Both the position numbers and the translations under genes were made by a program. The notes below the pieces were generated by a model, which made no database searches, had not been told where the DNA came from, and saw nothing but the letters and a program-made list of their open reading frames with translations. Below are positions 35,597 to 44,781 of a stretch of DNA of 57,871 bases, one piece after another. Source of the stretch: Bacteroidota bacterium (GTDB lineage Bacteria; Bacteroidota; Bacteroidia; Bacteroidales; GCA-2748055); contig JAHEEC010000015.1 of assembly GCA_024640885.1 (NCBI GenBank), positions 1 to 57,871 of the forward strand, given 5' to 3'. Numbering within the stretch: position 1 is the first letter of the stretch; every line of letters starts with the position of its first letter.

Positions 35597-37804
35597 ATGG
35601 GAACGATAGATCGATATTCAGAACCTTTCAGGAAACAGGTTCTTAGTCAATTCAGGGGCCTTTTGCGTGCATGTGGCGGTGAATATGACAAAGATTCGCT
35701 GAAGCTTGTAAGGCAGTCATTTGAGTTCCTGGTTTCAATTGTCAATGAGGATCAGCAACTTTTCGGGTTGCCCCATATTGATTACGCCTCGGGGCTCGCC
35801 CGGATGACCGTAAAAGAGATCGGCATGGACGCCCTGGGTGTATCGGCGGCACTGATCATCCATGGAGTGGAACTGAACAATGTGCCTCTTGAGAAGGTGC
35901 GAGCCGGGGTCGGGGAGAGGACCGCGTCCATTATTGAGGAGTTGTTGAAAATCAGGAGGTTGAACACCAGTACCACCCAGGGACAGGCGGAGAACATGCG
36001 GAACCTGATCCTGACCCTGGCCTCGGATTTCCGGGTGATCCTTGTGAAAATTGCAGATCAGTTATACCTGATGCGTCACCTGGGTCAGCTCCAGGAGAAA
36101 GATCAGATAGCCATTTCGGCAGAGGCTAAATACATCTACTCGCCACTTGCCCACAGGCTGGGCCTTTATAACGTGATGTCGGAAATGGAGGATCTGTCCA
36201 TGAGTGTGCTGGAGAAAGAAGCCTTTGACATGATCACTGAAAAACTGCGGGCTTCCACAGCGCGGAGAAACAGGTTTATCAGGGAGTTCATTCAACCCAT
36301 CCAGGAAGGCCTGGAGAAAGAGAAGTTCCGGGTGGACATCAAGGGACGGCCCAAGGCAGTCTCCTCCATCTGGCGGAAGATGCGTAAACAGAAGGTGGAT
36401 TTTGAGGAGGTGTATGACAAGTTTGCCATCCGTGTCATCATCGATACCCCTTTGAAAAGGGAGAAAGCTGACTGCTGGAGGGCCTATTCCATCATTACAG
36501 ATCATTACCAGCCCAATCCTGAACGTTTGCGGGACTGGATCTCAGCACCCAAATCCAACGGTTATGAATCCCTTCATACCACCGTGGTGGTTCCCGGGGG
36601 CAACTGGGTGGAGGTCCAGATCCGGACCAAACGGATGAATGAGATCGCTGAGAAAGGACTTGCAGCACACTGGAAATATAAAGGGATCAAGGGACAGGCC
36701 GGGATAGACCAGTGGATCGAGCGGGTGCGGGAAACACTGGAAAGTTCAGAACTGGATGCATCCAACCTGTTGGAGGATCTAAAGTTGAGCCAGTTCAGCA
36801 AAGAGATCTTTGTATTCACGCCAAACGGTGACCTGAAGAAATTCCCAGAGAATGCCACGGTACTGGATTTCGCTTTCGATATCCATTCGGATGTGGGAGC
36901 CTCATGCGTGGGAGCCAGGGTGAACGGGAAGAACGTGCCCATCCGGTACACCCTGAAAAACGGGGATAAGGTGGAAGTGCTTCGTTCCAAAACCCAGAAG
37001 CCAAAACTTGACTGGTTGAACGTGGTGGTCACCTCCAAGGCAAAAGGTAAGATCAGGCAGGTACTGAAGGAGGTAAAGCTGAAGGAGTCTGAACATGGTA
37101 AGGAGATCCTTAAAAGGAGGTTCAGGAACTGGAAGGTGGATTTTAATGACAACAGTGTCAGAAAGGTGATCCAGCATTTCAAATACAGGGATTCCATTGA
37201 TCTCTATTTTGATGTGGCCACGGAAAAGATCGATCTGCTCCAGATCAAGGAACTGCTTACAAGTGCCGGGAAACAGGCGGAAGCAAAACCGGAAAGGATC
37301 GGTGAAGAAGGCGTGGAAAGGATCGTCAGTGCTGCCACTCGTGAATCGGGTGATTTCCTTGTGATCGATGAAAAACTGTCCAATGTGGATTATAAATTGT
37401 CCACCTGCTGCAATCCCATACACGGGGATGCCATTTTCGGATTTGTGACCATCAATTCGGGGATCAAAATCCACAGGATGAGCTGCCCCAACGCCCAGCA
37501 GTTACTCTCCAGGTATGGCTACAGGGTGGTGAAAGCCCGGTGGAGCAAGGCTGAGAAGGGCGCATTCTTCCTTGTAACCCTGCTGATCACAGGTGTGGAC
37601 GACCTGGGGATCGTAAGCAACATCTCGGATGTGATCACCAGGGACCTGCAGGTGAACATGCGCTCCATCTCCATCGATTCAAACGATGGCATGTTTGAAG
37701 GAAGCATTACCCTGTTCGTAAAAGACACCCAGCACCTGGAAGCACTGATCCGGAAACTAAAAAAGGTCAAAGGGGTGATGAGCATCCGCCGCTTCGACAG
37801 CTAG
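35597..37804 (+). CDS. relA: RelA/SpoT-family (p)ppGpp synthetase with degenerate hydrolase domain
   Basis: The protein has 735 residues. Domain order: HD-type domain (about 45-190), synthetase (about 235-345), TGS (about 395-455) and a C-terminal ACT domain (about 660-735). The synthetase is intact, with RPKAVSSIWRKM, SAPKSNGYESLHTTVV and VEVQIRTKRMNEIAEKGLAAHWKYK. In the N-terminal domain the metal-binding HD pair expected near residue 90 reads IHGVELNN, so hydrolase activity is probably lost. It is therefore likely a synthesis-only RelA-type enzyme of the stringent response. It starts 24 bases after the kinase gene, so co-transcription is possible. Confidence 0.88.
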   Translation: MGTIDRYSEPFRKQVLSQFRGLLRACGGEYDKDSLKLVRQSFEFLVSIVNEDQQLFGLPHIDYASGLARMTVKEIGMDALGVSAALIIHGVELNNVPLEKVRAGVGERTASIIEELLKIRRLNTSTTQGQAENMRNLILTLASDFRVILVKIADQLYLMRHLGQLQEKDQIAISAEAKYIYSPLAHRLGLYNVMSEMEDLSMSVLEKEAFDMITEKLRASTARRNRFIREFIQPIQEGLEKEKFRVDIKGRPKAVSSIWRKMRKQKVDFEEVYDKFAIRVIIDTPLKREKADCWRAYSIITDHYQPNPERLRDWISAPKSNGYESLHTTVVVPGGNWVEVQIRTKRMNEIAEKGLAAHWKYKGIKGQAGIDQWIERVRETLESSELDASNLLEDLKLSQFSKEIFVFTPNGDLKKFPENATVLDFAFDIHSDVGASCVGARVNGKNVPIRYTLKNGDKVEVLRSKTQKPKLDWLNVVVTSKAKGKIRQVLKEVKLKESEHGKEILKRRFRNWKVDFNDNSVRKVIQHFKYRDSIDLYFDVATEKIDLLQIKELLTSAGKQAEAKPERIGEEGVERIVSAATRESGDFLVIDEKLSNVDYKLSTCCNPIHGDAIFGFVTINSGIKIHRMSCPNAQQLLSRYGYRVVKARWSKAEKGAFFLVTLLITGVDDLGIVSNISDVITRDLQVNMRSISIDSNDGMFEGSITLFVKDTQHLEALIRKLKKVKGVMSIRRFDS

Positions 37805-37823
37805 AAATCAAGAAGCCCAATTT

Positions 37824-40796
37824 TCAACTCCCGTACCTGGGGTCGGGCCGGTAGGGGAGTTTGGCCATCTTTTCCACCGTCATCCCGGGAAATCCGAATT
37901 CCTCGGTGATCATTCCAAAAAGCAGGTATATTCCCTGTCCCTTGTAGGGATATCGTTTGAGGGAGTCTGGGAAGTTCACCACATCAAAGAACTCGCCCTC
38001 GGCATCCAGGAAAGTGCCAAAATTCATCCACTCTTTGTGCTTGGTTCGCACATGTTTGACGGTCACCAGGTTTCCGAGCATGCGAACCTTTTTCCCCAGG
38101 TGTTCCAGCATCTGACGGGCCATTATCTGCCCCCTGAAAGAGGTCTGGAGCAATTCAAACGCGGGAATTGAGACCGAGAAGCCCAGGATCTCCAGCTCAT
38201 CGTAGGTGCTTTCCAGGGCGGTCTGTTCGAGCTCGGGAAGTTTGAATTCCCTTTTTCTCACGGGGAAGAGCTCCCGCATGGGATCTTTCTTTTTCTGTCC
38301 TCCAAGGATCAGGTGCGCATCCCACAACAGCTCCTTCTTGCTTTTCCCGGTAAAACGAAGGGCATCGATCCTGATCAGGATGACCACCTGCTCAAGCCCG
38401 ACCGGCACACGCTGAAGAAAGTCCTCAAGGTTGCCGTAGTCTCCCAGTCTCTCTCGTTCACCAACGATCATCAGGGCGACCTGTTGCTCCAGGTTCAGGA
38501 GGTGGATAAAACCGATGTATATGTCTTTGCCGGAAATGGAGGTTTTATATTCGCTCCTGTTGATGCAGGGAAGATGGAGGGTGGCACCCCAACGCCTGGC
38601 CTCATTGAAATAAACCCATGTGCGGTAGAACCCCCCGAAATTATTGATCACAGCAGTCATAAACTCCAGGGGGTAATGGGTCTTCAGGTAAAGGGACTGG
38701 AAGCTCTCCACGGCAAATGAAGCAGAATGGGCCTTGGAAAAGGAGTACCCGGCAAATGAACTGATCTGCCGCCAAACCTCCCGGGTCAACTCATCACTGT
38801 ATCCCCGGTCCCGGCAATTATCAAAGAAACGCTGGGCAATCCTGTCAAACTCTGCCCTGGAGCGATATTTGCCACTCATGGCCCGGCGCAGCACATCGGC
38901 ATCGGCCAGGTCCAGACCGGCAAAATGGTGGCAGACTTTGATCACATCCTCCTGGTATACCATCACCCCGAAGGTCTCTTTCAGCTGCGCTTCCATGATT
39001 GGATGGAGGTATTGAAAATCACCCCGGTGATGAAACCGGTGGATATACTCCCTCATCATCCCCGATTGGGCCACACCTGGCCGGATGATAGAACTGGCGG
39101 CCACCAGGGTGCGGTAACTGTCACACCGCAGTTTTGAGAGCAATCCGCGCATGGCCGGACTTTCAATATAGAAACAGCCGTTGGTCTCCCCGGACTTCAA
39201 TTGTTCAAGCACCGCCCTGTCCTTCTTAAAATCATCCACCCGGTGAACATCCACCCGGATGCCCCTGTTTCGCTGGACGATCTCGGCGCACTCCCTGATA
39301 TGCCCGATGCCGCGCTGACTGAGGATATCCAGTTTCTCGAAACCGAGGGATTCGGCCACATACATATCCCACTGGGTGGTGGGGAGCCCTTTGGGAGGCA
39401 TGTCCAGCGCCGTATATGCCGTAAGGGGCTCTTCTGAAATAAGCACACCTCCCGCATGGATGCTTCTCAGGTTGGGAAAGTCCATCAACAGGCTCCCTGC
39501 TTCATAAATGCGCCGGGTAATATGGTTCTCATTCAGTTTGCTCTCTGGCTCTTTCACCAGCCGGTCAATCTCCTCCTTGGGCAGACCGTAGACCTTTCCC
39601 AGTTCCCTGAAGATGGAACGGTCCCTGAAGGTGGAAATGGTCCCTATAAGCGCCGTATGTTTCCGGCCGTATCTTTTAAAGATGTAATCGAGGACCTCAT
39701 CCCGCTCTTTCCAGGAGAAGTCGATGTCGAAGTCCGGGGGGCTGGTCCGCTTGGGGTTAATGAAGCGTTCAAAGTAGAGGTCCAGGTCAATGGGATCCAC
39801 ATCGGTGATCCGCAGGCAGTATGCCACGATGGAGTTGGCCCCGCTGCCACGCCCCACATGGTAGAATCCGCGTGACATGGAGTAACGGATCACATCCCAG
39901 GTGATCAGGAAGTATGAGGAAAAACCCAGCCGGTCTATGATTTCCAGTTCATGCCTGATCCTCTTTAACGCTTCTTTGTTCCCGGGCCCGTATCGGTATG
40001 CCATCCCTTCCATGGCCAGTTTCTCCAGGAGGATCTTGTCGTCATAAAGTGTTCCCGTAAAAGTCTTTTTGTTCTTGACCGTGGTAAAATCGAACCCCAT
40101 CCAGCAATTTTTCATGATCCGTTCGCTGTTCCTCCAGATCACGGGATATTCGTCATAGGCACAGCTCAGCAGGTCCGGGGGCAGCAGCACCTCGCTCTCC
40201 TGAGCCATCTGATCCGGTTTGAGCTGGCTCAGCAGGATGTTGTGATCGATGGCCCTCAGGTGCCGGTGCAGTGCATGGTCCTTCCGGGTGAGAAATGTGA
40301 CCGGGTGGCGCACCACCAGCCTGGCAGGGTCAGCACCCCACCGGGAAGTGAGGATCTTGTTCACCTCTCCCGGACGCACCCCGATCAATTCCTGGTCTCG
40401 CAAGGTGTACCCGTGCAACCCCTTCTCATGCATCTTCCAGGGATGCCCGTCAAAGTCATAGATGAACCATACATCCTCCAGTGGCGGTGCGCGCTCCGGC
40501 AGGGGGAGCCCGGTCTCATTGTGGTATGAGAGAAAGTCGTTCAACTCCCTGAAACCATTGGGATCCTTAGCAATACCCGTATAGAGATAGCGATCCCCGT
40601 TCCGGAATTCGATCCCGGCAATGGGGTGGATCCCGTGCCCGTTGCAGGTTTTCACAAAATCCACCATGCCCATGGAGTTATTGATATCGGTCAGGGCCAG
40701 TGCCTCGATGCCCAGCCTGGCTGCCTCCTCCACCAGGGTCTCCACAGCCATGGTCCCGTATCGCAAGCTGTAATATGAATGGTTATTCAGATACAT
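37824..40796 (-). CDS. dnaE: DNA polymerase III alpha subunit, short (DnaE2/error-prone-like) form
   Basis: The protein has 990 residues, shorter than replicative Bacteroidota DnaE proteins of about 1,200 or more. The N-terminal PHP domain is degenerate: the usual HxH reads NNH (4-6). Polymerase features are intact: VGRGSGANSIVAYCL (314-328) and PDFDIDF (354-360), which carries two of the catalytic aspartates. Later IVYQEDV-type (GVMVYQEDVIKV) and SAHSASFA/AHSASFAVESFQ segments fit family C polymerases. It follows dinB by 33 bases in the same direction, next to a LexA-like repressor. A translesion role is inferred from length and context; the true replicative polymerase is presumably elsewhere. 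Confidence 0.87.
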   Translation of the reverse strand: MYLNNHSYYSLRYGTMAVETLVEEAARLGIEALALTDINNSMGMVDFVKTCNGHGIHPIAGIEFRNGDRYLYTGIAKDPNGFRELNDFLSYHNETGLPLPERAPPLEDVWFIYDFDGHPWKMHEKGLHGYTLRDQELIGVRPGEVNKILTSRWGADPARLVVRHPVTFLTRKDHALHRHLRAIDHNILLSQLKPDQMAQESEVLLPPDLLSCAYDEYPVIWRNSERIMKNCWMGFDFTTVKNKKTFTGTLYDDKILLEKLAMEGMAYRYGPGNKEALKRIRHELEIIDRLGFSSYFLITWDVIRYSMSRGFYHVGRGSGANSIVAYCLRITDVDPIDLDLYFERFINPKRTSPPDFDIDFSWKERDEVLDYIFKRYGRKHTALIGTISTFRDRSIFRELGKVYGLPKEEIDRLVKEPESKLNENHITRRIYEAGSLLMDFPNLRSIHAGGVLISEEPLTAYTALDMPPKGLPTTQWDMYVAESLGFEKLDILSQRGIGHIRECAEIVQRNRGIRVDVHRVDDFKKDRAVLEQLKSGETNGCFYIESPAMRGLLSKLRCDSYRTLVAASSIIRPGVAQSGMMREYIHRFHHRGDFQYLHPIMEAQLKETFGVMVYQEDVIKVCHHFAGLDLADADVLRRAMSGKYRSRAEFDRIAQRFFDNCRDRGYSDELTREVWRQISSFAGYSFSKAHSASFAVESFQSLYLKTHYPLEFMTAVINNFGGFYRTWVYFNEARRWGATLHLPCINRSEYKTSISGKDIYIGFIHLLNLEQQVALMIVGERERLGDYGNLEDFLQRVPVGLEQVVILIRIDALRFTGKSKKELLWDAHLILGGQKKKDPMRELFPVRKREFKLPELEQTALESTYDELEILGFSVSIPAFELLQTSFRGQIMARQMLEHLGKKVRMLGNLVTVKHVRTKHKEWMNFGTFLDAEGEFFDVVNFPDSLKRYPYKGQGIYLLFGMITEEFGFPGMTVEKMAKLPYRPDPRYGS

Positions 40797-40829
40797 ACTT
40801 TCGACTTTTAGTGAGCCATTGGGCCGCTG

Positions 40830-42104
40830 CTAGCGGTACCAGTAGCGCCATCGCCGGTTCTTGAGGTTGTCGATCTGTTGCCGGTCTTCCGGGGAGGGTA
40901 CTGCCTTCTGCAACTGTGATTGTGCCGACCGTTCTTCCAGATCGTGAAGCTGTATGCCACTGGCTCTTTTGACCGAATCAGAACCGTAGCGCCTGCGCAG
41001 TTTATCCACAGCCAGGTAAAGGTGAACCATTTCCGAGGTGTCTTCAAAGAGATTCAGCTGCTGAACCCCCCGGACCAACCCGGAAAACCTCACCCCCACA
41101 AGCCTTATGAGCATGCGTCGCTGATAAAGACGGTCAAACAGTTCCCTTGCAATGGGCATTAATACATGGTCAAAGGAAGTGTAGGCAACCCTTTTCTGCA
41201 GGGTGTGGGTGTCGAAATTTGAATAACGGATCTTCACGGTCACACAGGAGGTGAGTTTCTCCTCCTTGCGCAGCTGGAAAGCCAGTTTCTCCACCATGGA
41301 GGTGATCAGATCATGCAGTCCCGCCACATCCATGGTGTCCCGCTGAAAGGTTCTTTCGCTCCCAATGGATTTTCTTTCGGAATACTGGACCACGGGGGTG
41401 GGGTCAATGCCATTGGCTTTTTTCCAGATCACAATGCCATTTTTCCCGAGCAGGCTGTCCATCATCTCCATGGGGATCTGTCCCAGGGTACCGATGGTGG
41501 ATATCCCCATGGAACGCAGCAGGTGAAAGGTCTGGTTCCCGATCATGGGTATCTTCCGGATGGAAAGAGGGGAGAGGAAGTTCTTCACCTGCCGGTCCGG
41601 GATCTCCATCTCCCCGTTGGGCTTAGCCTCCCCGGTGGCAATCTTTGAAACCGTCTTGTTGACCGAGAGGCCACAGGAGATGGGCAGTCCGGTCTCCTTC
41701 ATAATGCGTTGCCTCAATTCATGGGTCCACTGCATGCATCCGAAAAAACGGTCCATCCCTGTGATGTCCAGGTAGTGCTCATCGATGGAGGCCTTCTCAT
41801 ACACAGGGGCCTTTTCGGCGATGATCTCTGTGACCACCCGCGAGTGCCGGGTGTAAGCATCCATATCCCCTCTGATCACGATGGCTTCACTGCAGAGTGC
41901 CCGGGCCATCTTCATGGGCATGGCAGAATGCACCCCGAAATGCCTTGCCTCGTAACTGCAGCTTGAAACCACACCCCGGTCCGACATGCCCCCTATGATC
42001 ACTGGTTTTCCTATAAGCTTGCTGTTCATCAACCGCTCCACAGATACAAAGAATGTATCCATGTCCATATGCACAATATGTCTTTCCATACCCGTTACGG
42101 CCAT
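40830..42104 (-). CDS. dinB: DNA polymerase IV (Y family)
   Basis: The protein has 424 residues. The Y-family core is catalytically complete: MDMDTFFVSVE (13-23) and SIDEHYLD (106-113). It is therefore a real polymerase and not the inactive ImuB type. YEARHFGVHSAMPM is the finger region, and QLNLF (349-353) is a beta-clamp binding motif. A Met six residues in (42089) is an alternative start. It forms an operon with the short dnaE. The tandem palindrome at 42226-42265 lies about 120 bases upstream, so damage-dependent control by the divergent LexA-like protein is likely. Confidence 0.94.
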   Translation of the reverse strand: MAVTGMERHIVHMDMDTFFVSVERLMNSKLIGKPVIIGGMSDRGVVSSCSYEARHFGVHSAMPMKMARALCSEAIVIRGDMDAYTRHSRVVTEIIAEKAPVYEKASIDEHYLDITGMDRFFGCMQWTHELRQRIMKETGLPISCGLSVNKTVSKIATGEAKPNGEMEIPDRQVKNFLSPLSIRKIPMIGNQTFHLLRSMGISTIGTLGQIPMEMMDSLLGKNGIVIWKKANGIDPTPVVQYSERKSIGSERTFQRDTMDVAGLHDLITSMVEKLAFQLRKEEKLTSCVTVKIRYSNFDTHTLQKRVAYTSFDHVLMPIARELFDRLYQRRMLIRLVGVRFSGLVRGVQQLNLFEDTSEMVHLYLAVDKLRRRYGSDSVKRASGIQLHDLEERSAQSQLQKAVPSPEDRQQIDNLKNRRWRYWYR

Positions 42105-42225
42105 ATTAATTTATTCGTTATCTGAACGTTAGCAGTTAAAAAGTTGACTCTTCTTTCGTGCTGAAAACCAATTCTTCCGATTTTTTCTCATTTTTCTTTT
42201 CAATTTCAATATTTTACCTTATATT

Positions 42226-42265
42226 TGATTAGATATTAATCATTTTTGTGATTACAATATAATCA
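42226..42265. promoter_or_regulatory. Tandem palindromic operator, TGATTA-N5-TAATCA twice
   Basis: TGATTAGATATTAATCA (42226-42242) and TGATTACAATATAATCA (42249-42265) share perfect 6-bp inverted arms and a 5-base AT-rich centre. They are separated by TTTTTG, with centres 23 bp apart. They lie in the 200-bp divergent gap between dinB and the LexA-like gene, 39 bases before the latter's ATG. The TTTG in the spacer could be a -33 element, which a bound repressor would cover. A further palindrome TTGTACAA is at 42277-42284. Inference: autoregulatory operator of the S24-type repressor. Confidence 0.6.
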
Positions 42266-42304
42266 TATATTACGTTTTGTACAACAAAAAACAGGGTTTT
42301 TAAC

Positions 42305-43120
42305 ATGCATTTTGATTCGAATATTAAACTTCTGCGCAAGCGAAGGGGGCGCACGCAGGATGAGGTGGCAGAAATGCTGCAGATGAAGCGTTCAACGCTG
42401 AGTGGCTATGAAAACAGGGTGGCACAACCGGGCCTGGATGCGCTCCTTCTCTTTTCGGACTTCTACCACATTGCAGTGGATACATTGTTAAAGGTGGACC
42501 TCTCCGGATTGAGCGAGACACAGCTTCGGCAACTGGAACAAGGGGAGGATGTTTTTTTACGTGGAGGAAACCTCCGCATCCTGGCATCCACAGTCAATGC
42601 CGAGAACCAGGAGAATATTGAGCTTGTACCCGTAAAGGCCCAGGCGGGATATACCAGTGGATTTTCCGACCCGGAATACATCAGTGAGCTTCAGGTATTC
42701 CAGCTTCCTTTCCTCTCTTCGGAGAAGAAGTACAGGACCTTTCAGCTCCAGGGTGAATCCATGCTCCCCATTCCGGACAGATCGTGGGTAACAGGAGAAT
42801 ATGCCACGGACTGGAAAGAACTGAAAACAGGTGAAGCGTGTGTTATCCTGACTATGGATGACGGCATAGTGTTTAAAATCATTGAGAACAGGATCAGAGA
42901 GGAGGGGAAACTCTTTCTCTACTCTTTGAATCCGTTGTTTGAACCCTTTGAGATTAATGTGAATGAGATCCGTGAGATCTGGAAATTCGTGCATTTTATC
43001 AGCCATGAGATCCCGGAACCCGTGATCCCGGAGAATCAGCTTGTGAGAACCGTGGCCAGCCTGAAGCATGACCTGGACCGGTTGAAATTGAATCTTTCTG
43101 AAGGGGAGAAGGGGACCTAG
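42305..43120 (+). CDS. LexA/CI-like repressor: XRE helix-turn-helix plus S24 autopeptidase domain
   Basis: The protein has 271 residues. An XRE helix-turn-helix lies at about 5-60 (LRKRRGRTQDEVAEMLQMKRSTLSGYE). The S24 domain has a CI-type cleavage pair Ala114-Gly115 (KAQAGYTSG), nucleophile Ser152 (QGESMLP) and general base Lys191 (IVFKIIEN), so RecA-stimulated self-cleavage is expected. A long C-terminal tail (about 225-271) is additional. Divergent from dinB-dnaE and next to a tandem palindrome, it is the probable damage-responsive repressor of that operon. It ends with a 4-nt convergent overlap with the LON-domain gene. Confidence 0.88.
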   Translation: MHFDSNIKLLRKRRGRTQDEVAEMLQMKRSTLSGYENRVAQPGLDALLLFSDFYHIAVDTLLKVDLSGLSETQLRQLEQGEDVFLRGGNLRILASTVNAENQENIELVPVKAQAGYTSGFSDPEYISELQVFQLPFLSSEKKYRTFQLQGESMLPIPDRSWVTGEYATDWKELKTGEACVILTMDDGIVFKIIENRIREEGKLFLYSLNPLFEPFEINVNEIREIWKFVHFISHEIPEPVIPENQLVRTVASLKHDLDRLKLNLSEGEKGT

Positions 43121-43719
43121 TTCAATCCGAAATCATTGCCCAGGTCAGCCTCCTGGCTGCGGATCATATTCAGGTATCGGAGCTGGCCTGCCAGGTAATT
43201 CTCCATGTATTCCCCCTCCTGCATCTGGACAAACTTGTACTTTTCTTCGGACGAGAGATTTAATGCTTTCATTACATCCTGCCTGGTAACGGCAGACAAA
43301 TCCTGGCAACCCGGAAAATCCTTGTCAAATTGTTCGGCATAATTCTTTATCAGACTTTTAAGTTCGTGGCTTTCTACCTGTTGGGAACAGGTAATTCGCA
43401 CGATGGAGCCCCCCGCATAGAGTTTCCCGGGAAGTTTTTTCCGGAAACTGACAATCTGCACGATCGAAAGAGCTTCCACAGAGATCACCATCCGGCCCCC
43501 TGGGTTCTCTGCCACGACCTCCTTCAACCTGACCTCGCATCCAAATTCCTGAACCTCCTGCTGGATCAGGAAGGGGATCACAAAGGTGATCCCTGTGGTT
43601 CGAGCCTCTTCAACCAATTGTATATAGCGGGGTTCAAAAATCCGCAGCGGAAGATCCTCCCCGGGAAAAAGGAAGACCCCCAATGGAAAAAAAGGAAGGA
43701 TGACGGGTTGTGGTTTCAT
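43117..43719 (-). CDS. LON substrate-binding domain protein
   Basis: The protein has 200 residues and consists of the N-terminal domain of Lon protease without ATPase or peptidase parts. The start is typical: ILPFFPLGVFLFPGEDLPLRIFEPRY. The following strands GITFVIPFLIQQ and FGCEVRLKEVV fit, and the helical second half (about 115-200) completes the domain. Such stand-alone proteins are common, with unknown function. It converges on the LexA-like gene and is divergent from the YedK-type gene. Its link to the damage response here rests only on location. Confidence 0.85.
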   Translation of the reverse strand: MKPQPVILPFFPLGVFLFPGEDLPLRIFEPRYIQLVEEARTTGITFVIPFLIQQEVQEFGCEVRLKEVVAENPGGRMVISVEALSIVQIVSFRKKLPGKLYAGGSIVRITCSQQVESHELKSLIKNYAEQFDKDFPGCQDLSAVTRQDVMKALNLSSEEKYKFVQMQEGEYMENYLAGQLRYLNMIRSQEADLGNDFGLN

Positions 43720-43813
43720 TCCATGGTGATATGGGGAATTAACAATTCATGATTCACATTGTTTAATCCAAACATGATTGCTTTAAAGTTTTAACTTTTA
43801 ACTTTCAACTCCC

Positions 43814-44539
43814 ATGTGTTTTACAATTGAGGTTCATCTGACCAGGAAGTCCATTGAGAAGCGGTTCTCAGTGAATACATCCGCACTGTTTGATTTCGAC
43901 TTCAATTATTTTTACAGGGCCTTCAGCAATCCCCGGATCCCCGTGGTTCCACAGCACGAACCTGATAGCGCCCAATTGATGCAGTGGGGCCTAATTCCTG
44001 CCTGGAGTGGTGACCGGGAAAAAGCCGATCAGATCAGGAAGGGCACCTATAATGCCAGGTCCGAAACGTTATTTGAAAAACCCTCCTTCAGGGGGCCTGT
44101 GAGTAACAGCCGTTGCCTGGTCATCGCGCATGGTTTTTTTGAATGGCAATTGGTGAATGGAGCAAAGATCCCATGGTACATCCGGTTACAGAGCAATGAA
44201 CCATTCGCATTTGCGGGTCTTTATGACAGCTGGAAAGATCCTGTCAGCGGAGGAATCCTTCAAAGTTTTTCAATCATCACCACGGCAGCGAATCCGCTGA
44301 TGGAGAAGATCCATAACACAAAAAAGCGAATGCCGGTGATCCTGAATCCTGCAAATGAGTTGGATTGGATCAGGGGTGATCTTTCCCTCAGGCAGGTGAA
44401 ACAGATCCTGCAACCCATTGACCAGGGGGCGCTGCATGCACATCCAGTATCCCCGGCCTTATCAGGAAAAGGAGTCAAACCCGATGATCCGGCCCTTATT
44501 GCACCTCACGATTACCCTATCCCGGGCTCCTTGTTCTGA
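43814..44539 (+). CDS. yedK: SOS response-associated peptidase family protein (YedK/HMCES)
   Basis: The protein has 241 residues. SRAP proteins shield abasic sites in single-stranded DNA by a covalent thiazolidine link to Cys2. The required residues are seen: Cys2 right after the initiator Met, the Asn in TYNARSET, the Glu in GFFEW and the His in IHNTKKRMPV. The WGLIPAW segment is also typical. The position beside dinB, dnaE and a LexA-like repressor fits a DNA-damage role. No copy of the TGATTA-N5-TAATCA palindrome lies in its 94-bp upstream gap. Confidence 0.93.
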   Translation: MCFTIEVHLTRKSIEKRFSVNTSALFDFDFNYFYRAFSNPRIPVVPQHEPDSAQLMQWGLIPAWSGDREKADQIRKGTYNARSETLFEKPSFRGPVSNSRCLVIAHGFFEWQLVNGAKIPWYIRLQSNEPFAFAGLYDSWKDPVSGGILQSFSIITTAANPLMEKIHNTKKRMPVILNPANELDWIRGDLSLRQVKQILQPIDQGALHAHPVSPALSGKGVKPDDPALIAPHDYPIPGSLF

Positions 44540-44540
44540 T

Positions 44541-44572
44541 ACAGGGCATGTTGTTATGAACAGGGCATGTTG
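44541..44572. repeat. 13-bp direct repeat after yedK
   Basis: ACAGGGCATGTTG occurs at 44541-44553 and again at 44560-44572, 19 bases apart, directly after the yedK stop. No function is evident. Confidence 0.6.
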
Positions 44573-44629
44573 GCTTTTCTGCGCTTTAATCAATTAATGG
44601 AATGAAAGATAGGGCAGGCCTTTAACGTC

Positions 44630-44650
44630 TTATTAACTATTTGTTAATAA
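44630..44650. repeat. AT-rich palindrome in the long intergenic region
   Basis: TTATTAAC (44630-44637) and GTTAATAA (44643-44650) form perfect 8-bp arms around five bases. It could be a protein-binding site or a weak hairpin. It lies about 130 bases before the candidate structured RNA. Confidence 0.5.
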
Positions 44651-44781
44651 TAGCTGTTCATTCTATGTTTAATTCTTCAGCTGTTTTTTCTTGGAAGGGG
44701 AGGTCAAAGCATCTATTTTTGATTTCATCAAGTGAGCGATAAAAGGCCACTCAGTTCTTTAAATGATTGATTTCATTAGCT

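Noticed and set aside
43720..43813. Second damage operator upstream of yedK
   Set aside because: TGATTC and TAATCC half-sites are present, but with 8 bases between them and mismatched ends, unlike the perfect N5 palindromes.
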